Assembly: GCA_009778265.1 (NCBI GenBank)
Contig: WRKA01000139.1
Location: forward strand, 1-6,926
Source: Methanomassiliicoccaceae archaeon
GTDB lineage: Archaea; Thermoplasmatota; Thermoplasmata; Methanomassiliicoccales; Methanomethylophilaceae
DNA length: 6,926 bases
Direction: 5' to 3'
Part shown: positions 4,611 to 6,926 of the stretch, in pieces
Layout of the letters: each line of letters begins with the position of its first letter
Numbering within the stretch: position 1 is the stretch's first letter
Program-made: the position numbers and the translations under genes
Notes under the pieces: model-generated
What the model saw: the letters and a program-made list of their open reading frames with translations, nothing else
The model's database searches: none
Told to the model about the DNA's origin: nothing

Positions 4611-5259
4611 TCTTCTTGCCTCCGAGGTCCACTATCATGTCCGCGACGGCATCTATAACATTACGGTCATGGGAAACGGCGATCAATGTTATCCCGTTCC
4701 CGGCGCAGTATTCCTTTATGCTGTTCATGACCCCGAGCGCGGTCTCGCGGTCCAGCGCGGACGTGGGTTCGTCAAGCATAAGAACGGAAGGACGGAAGGA
4801 CAGATATATCGAAAGGAACACCCTCTCCTTTTCTCCGCCGGACAGGTTCTTACACACTTTTTCAATATCCTTTTCAGCGCGGCATATGTTCAGGAATCTC
4901 ATCATCTCGTCATCCGGAAGCGGAGGAAGATTCACGTATCTTCGGAATTCATCAAAATTTTCCTTCACGGTCCCGCCGAACAAGAAGACATTCTGACCGC
5001 AGAGCACCGCCTTTTTTCTTATTTCCTTTGTATTCTTTATTCCGCTGATATCGGAACCGAAGAAAAGGATCGTTCCGGATGTCTGCGTCTCCGTTTGGTT
5101 GAAGAGTTTAAGAAGGGTCGTTTTTCCGGTGCCGCTCTCGCCGACGATGAACGTGGCCTTACCGCAAGGTATCGATATATCCGGGAACGAGATATTCCTG
5201 CACACCAGACCCTTCGTTACGAACGCATCGTCATCGCCGCCGTTCATATGAAGGAACAT
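4603..5259 (-). CDS. fetA: FetA-type ABC transporter ATP-binding protein
   Basis: ATPase subunit that would drive the FetB permease in the cytoplasm. All ABC motifs are present in the 218-residue product: Walker A GESGTGKTT (40-48), Q-loop Q89 in CGQNVFLFGGTVKEN, signature LSGGEKER (139-146), Walker B VLMLDEP (159-165) with the D-loop SALD, and the H-loop H197 in VSHDRN. The short size, without extra domains, fits FetA/YbbL. The start at 5259 is the longest. A second ATG at 5247 (MNGGDDD) is equally possible, and a TATA-like box at 5271-5282 would put a leaderless start near 5247. The gene lies 42 bases after the antiporter on the same strand and may also be read through from it. Pairing with fetB by overlap supports the assignment. 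Confidence 0.88.
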   Translation of the reverse strand: MFLHMNGGDDDAFVTKGLVCRNISFPDISIPCGKATFIVGESGTGKTTLLKLFNQTETQTSGTILFFGSDISGIKNTKEIRKKAVLCGQNVFLFGGTVKENFDEFRRYVNLPPLPDDEMMRFLNICRAEKDIEKVCKNLSGGEKERVFLSIYLSFRPSVLMLDEPTSALDRETALGVMNSIKEYCAGNGITLIAVSHDRNVIDAVADMIVDLGGKKNG

Positions 5260-5270
5260 TGCGTACAGAT

Positions 5271-5282
5271 AGAAATATCAAA
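5271..5282 (-). promoter_or_regulatory. Possible TATA box of fetAB
   Basis: On the minus strand the sequence reads TTTGATATTTCT. Its centre is about 29 bases from the internal ATG at 5247 and about 17 from the ATG at 5259, so it fits a leaderless transcript starting at the inner ATG. It overlaps the 3' arm of the hairpin following the antiporter gene. Moderate match to consensus only. Confidence 0.3.
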
Positions 5283-5302
5283 CGCAGCGATGCCGGGCGT
5301 TT
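5280..5302 (-). terminator. Small hairpin directly after the antiporter stop
   Basis: AAACGC (5280-5285) and GCGTTT (5297-5302) form a perfect 6-bp stem with an 11-base loop, overlapping the antiporter stop codon. On the minus strand it is followed by GATATTTC, which is AT-rich but not a pure T-run. It may attenuate read-through into fetA; chance pairing is possible at this length. Confidence 0.3.
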
Positions 5303-6684
5303 CACTGTTCTCTCGTCTCGGGAGAGGGGTCGGCCGTATGCTCCTCTATGAAGATCTCCTCGAACGCCGTGGAGCGGTTCTTTTCCATCTTACGGTAAGC
5401 GCGTGTCACCAGCAGCGGCGTGATCATCGATGTGATCAGCGCCATAAGGATTATCACGGTGAACCATTCCTGTGTGAACACGCCGGTGGTAAGGCCGATC
5501 GTGGCGACGATGATCCCGACCTCGCCGCGGGGTATCATGCTGACGCCGATCAGATGCGATGAATCGCGGTCGAGCTTTCCCATTTTCGCGCCGACGTATC
5601 CCGCGACGTATTTCGTTATCACCGCCACGATCACCAACAGACAGAGCATTGCCAGGATGTTCGGTTCTATTCTGTTGAGATGCACCCCCATCCCTACCCA
5701 GATGAAGAAGAACGGCAGCATGAAATAAGTTATCACGTTGAAGTTATGTTCCACGGGAATGGTATCCCTGAACTCGGCGAACAGCATGCCGGCAAGGAAT
5801 GCGCCGATGATCGCCGCCAGACCTATCGTCGCGGACAGCGTGGCCAATCCCAGGCATACGATGACCGCGAGGCCCAGCGCGCTGAGTTCGGCCATCGATC
5901 TTTTCTCATCCTCTGCCGCGGACGTCTCGTTCCCGCCGGAACGCATCTTCTTTATGCGGTCCTGCAGTTTCTTCCTGCGGGCGGCCAGTTTCTTTACCTT
6001 CGAAATGAACAGGAACATCGAGAGTATGAATACGGCAACGATCACGGTGTTCACTATTATCACGGTCTCGCTGCCGCCGCTTATCACTCCCGTGATGACG
6101 CCGAGCAGCGCCAGACAGAGAATATCGTCGATGATCGAGGCGCTGACGATTATCTTGGCCTCATTGGAACCCATTGCGTCGAGGTTCCTGAGGCACTCGA
6201 CGCTCACGGCGGTGCTCATACCGAACAAAGCGGTACCGATGAGCAGCGCCATATCTAAGCTGATGTCCGCATGGAAGACAAAGAGCAGACCGCCGGCGAA
6301 CGGTATCACGATACCTAGAACGGCAATGTACATCGATGTTCTTCCGACCTTCATAAGATCGCCGAACTTCGTTTCCAGACCGACCGCGAACAAAAGGAAT
6401 ATTATTCCTATCTCGCCCATGATATCAAAGAATTCCATCGTCGAGATGAAGTCATCACCGCCGATAAGGGAGGGGTCGATAAGATGTTCCGTCTCCTCCG
6501 TGACGAAGTGAAAGGTACCGGCAAAGAAATCCGGGAATGCCAGCGCCAGATTTATGAAGACAATTCCGGCAAGGATCTCACCGATGAGCTTCGGCATCTT
6601 ATACTTCTCAAAAATACCGCCCAATATCTTCGCGAACACCAGCAGAATGAATATGTGCAGGATGATGTATGCGATCGATTCCAT
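5302..6684 (-). CDS. CPA2-type cation/proton antiporter (Na+/H+ or K+/H+ exchanger)
   Basis: A predicted membrane exchanger of 460 residues that swaps protons for Na+ or K+ and so controls pH and salt balance. The family is clear from PKLIGEILAGIV (31-42), EIGIIFLLFAVGLE (91-104), the crossing-helix region GTALFGMSTAVSVECLRNL (150-168), the ion-binding pair D186-D187 in SASIIDDILCLALL, and SMIPRGEVGIIVA (382-394) with R386 and E388. The double aspartate points to the electrogenic CPA2 group rather than the ND-type CPA1. A strongly charged loop (about 229-265, KVKKLAARRKKLQDRIKKM and more) separates the two halves and is probably cytoplasmic. The C-terminal tail is short and acidic, with no TrkA/RCK domain, so it is not a full KefB/KefC type. 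It leads the minus-strand cluster and is divergent from the gene at the right edge. Which cation it moves cannot be told. Confidence 0.9.
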   Translation of the reverse strand: MESIAYIILHIFILLVFAKILGGIFEKYKMPKLIGEILAGIVFINLALAFPDFFAGTFHFVTEETEHLIDPSLIGGDDFISTMEFFDIMGEIGIIFLLFAVGLETKFGDLMKVGRTSMYIAVLGIVIPFAGGLLFVFHADISLDMALLIGTALFGMSTAVSVECLRNLDAMGSNEAKIIVSASIIDDILCLALLGVITGVISGGSETVIIVNTVIVAVFILSMFLFISKVKKLAARRKKLQDRIKKMRSGGNETSAAEDEKRSMAELSALGLAVIVCLGLATLSATIGLAAIIGAFLAGMLFAEFRDTIPVEHNFNVITYFMLPFFFIWVGMGVHLNRIEPNILAMLCLLVIVAVITKYVAGYVGAKMGKLDRDSSHLIGVSMIPRGEVGIIVATIGLTTGVFTQEWFTVIILMALITSMITPLLVTRAYRKMEKNRSTAFEEIFIEEHTADPSPETREQ

Positions 6685-6714
6685 TGCTCTTCAGAACGCG
6701 TATGCCGTCGTCAG

Positions 6715-6725
6715 TTTAAATATTT
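6715..6725 (-). promoter_or_regulatory. TATA box of the antiporter gene
   Basis: On the minus strand the sequence reads GAAATATTTAAA, a good archaeal TATA match. Its centre is about 36 bases upstream of the ATG at 6684, giving a start near 6694 and a leader of about 10 bases. The only Shine-Dalgarno-like sequence is GAAGAG just before the ATG. The gene is thus likely expressed from a short-leader mRNA. Confidence 0.5.
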
Positions 6726-6743
6726 CGGAACTTTGCCGTTCCG
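6726..6743. promoter_or_regulatory. Inverted repeat next to the antiporter TATA box, candidate operator
   Basis: CGGAAC (6726-6731) and GTTCCG (6738-6743) are perfect inverted repeats separated by 6 bases, and a third related half-site, CCGAAC, follows at 6747-6752. The site abuts the upstream side of the antiporter TATA box and lies in the region shared with the divergent gene. It may bind a regulator, but no regulator gene is present in the window. Confidence 0.35.
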
Positions 6744-6810
6744 GTACCGAACAGGAATTAACATTAGTTTTTAATACACACCGCAGATAATTCAATTGTC
6801 CCGGTCAAAA

Positions 6811-6820
6811 TAAATTAATA
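6811..6820 (+). promoter_or_regulatory. Possible TATA box of the right-edge gene
   Basis: TAAATTAATA is AT-rich and would start transcription near 6842, leaving a leader of about 27 bases that includes the strong ribosome binding site. Another AT-rich run (6841-6850, TAAAATAAAA) is too close to the start for a leadered transcript. The whole divergent gap 6685-6868 holds no gene that I can support. Confidence 0.3.
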
Positions 6821-6853
6821 ATGCCGAGTCGGTGTCCACATAAAATAAAAGAT

Positions 6854-6860
6854 AAGGAGG
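6854..6860 (+). promoter_or_regulatory. Strong Shine-Dalgarno site of the right-edge gene
   Basis: AAGGAGG lies 8 bases before the ATG at 6869 and decides that start. It uses the GGAGG part of the anti-Shine-Dalgarno, unlike the GGTGATC boxes of the ribosomal operon, which sit almost against their start codons. Confidence 0.7.
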
Positions 6861-6868
6861 AGAAGGAA

Positions 6869-6926
6869 ATGTCAGTTTGGTTGTGCAGGGCAGGGTTGCG
6901 CGCGGAGTACGAGGAAAAGTTCATCG
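6869..6926 (+). CDS. Partial gene, resembles the N-terminus of Mrr-like restriction endonucleases
   Basis: Only the first 19 codons are in the window; the rest lies beyond the right edge. The visible protein begins MSVWLCRAGLRAEYEEKFI. From memory of the family, many restriction endonuclease proteins of the Mrr-like type open with a closely similar pattern (M-x-x-W-L-x-R-A-G, then E-Y/F-E-x-K-F), an N-terminal region preceding a C-terminal nuclease domain. If so, it would cut foreign, possibly modified, DNA. The start is well supported by AAGGAGG 8 bases upstream. With so few residues and no catalytic domain visible, the function is tentative, though that a gene begins here is likely. Confidence 0.55.
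   Translation, partial: MSVWLCRAGLRAEYEEKFI

Noticed and set aside
4597..5562. Plus-strand open frame of 321 codons opposite fetA and the antiporter end
   Set aside because: It is a shadow of fetA with its intact ABC motifs. The translated product is rich in H, R and Y without recognisable domains.
5738..6511. Long plus-strand open frame (257 codons) opposite the antiporter gene
   Set aside because: It lies fully antisense to a gene with clear family motifs, has low-complexity composition and matches no family.
1..6926. Search for CRISPR repeats, insertion sequences and toxin-antitoxin gene pairs
   Set aside because: No regularly spaced repeat, transposase motif or small antitoxin gene beside fic could be found; the class II Fic carries its inhibitory motif in the same chain.

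Overview
The window is archaeal and reads best as a Thermoplasmata-type genome, most likely a Methanomassiliicoccales-like, possibly gut-associated organism. The archaeal part is firm. It rests on eL18-type L18e, archaeal uL13 and uS9, the RNA polymerase subunit RpoN/Rpb10, an archaeal-style tRNA-Pro, GGTGATC ribosome binding sites and TTTATA-type TATA boxes. The order-level guess is inference, from a surface protein with a Listeria-Bacteroides (InlB B-type) repeat and from the overall style. No methanogenesis or rRNA marker is present to settle it.

Left part (1-1567, + strand): a compact housekeeping operon, rpl18e - rpl13 - rps9 - rpoN, starts from a TATA-like box at the window edge. Intergenic gaps are 4-9 bases, and the ribosome binding sites overlap or abut the stop codon of the previous gene. 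An intact tRNA-Pro(GGG) follows rpoN.

Middle part (1568-2843): a class II Fic-domain protein with a C-terminal winged-helix-like region sits between the intact tRNA-Pro and a second copy of a tRNA-Pro 3' half (2800-2841), which begins 3 bases after the fic stop codon. This looks like a very small tRNA-targeted insertion or its remnant, with fic as the only cargo and no integrase in sight. The fic promoter has a TATA box placed for a leaderless transcript. It is flanked by two palindromes that share the half-site GATTAC/GTAATC, which suggests autoregulation.

Right part (2842-6926): a short secreted or membrane-anchored repeat protein (+ strand) runs convergently into a minus-strand cluster. 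That cluster reads antiporter (CPA2-type Na+/H+ or K+/H+ exchanger) -> fetA -> fetB (UPF0014/FetAB-type ABC transporter, putative metal export). The convergent ends share an 8-bp hairpin. The antiporter is transcribed divergently from a gene cut by the window edge, whose 19 visible residues resemble the start of Mrr-like restriction endonucleases.

Together, a conserved information-processing operon ends at a tRNA and is followed by accessory genes (Fic, surface repeat protein, ion and metal transport, possible restriction gene). The rpoK/eno/rpsB genes that often follow rpoN in other archaea are absent here. No gene-free stretch exceeds 300 bases. The longest are about 190 bases (2842-3034 and 6685-6868), and both hold promoter signals. 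No CRISPR array or insertion sequence with a transposase is seen.
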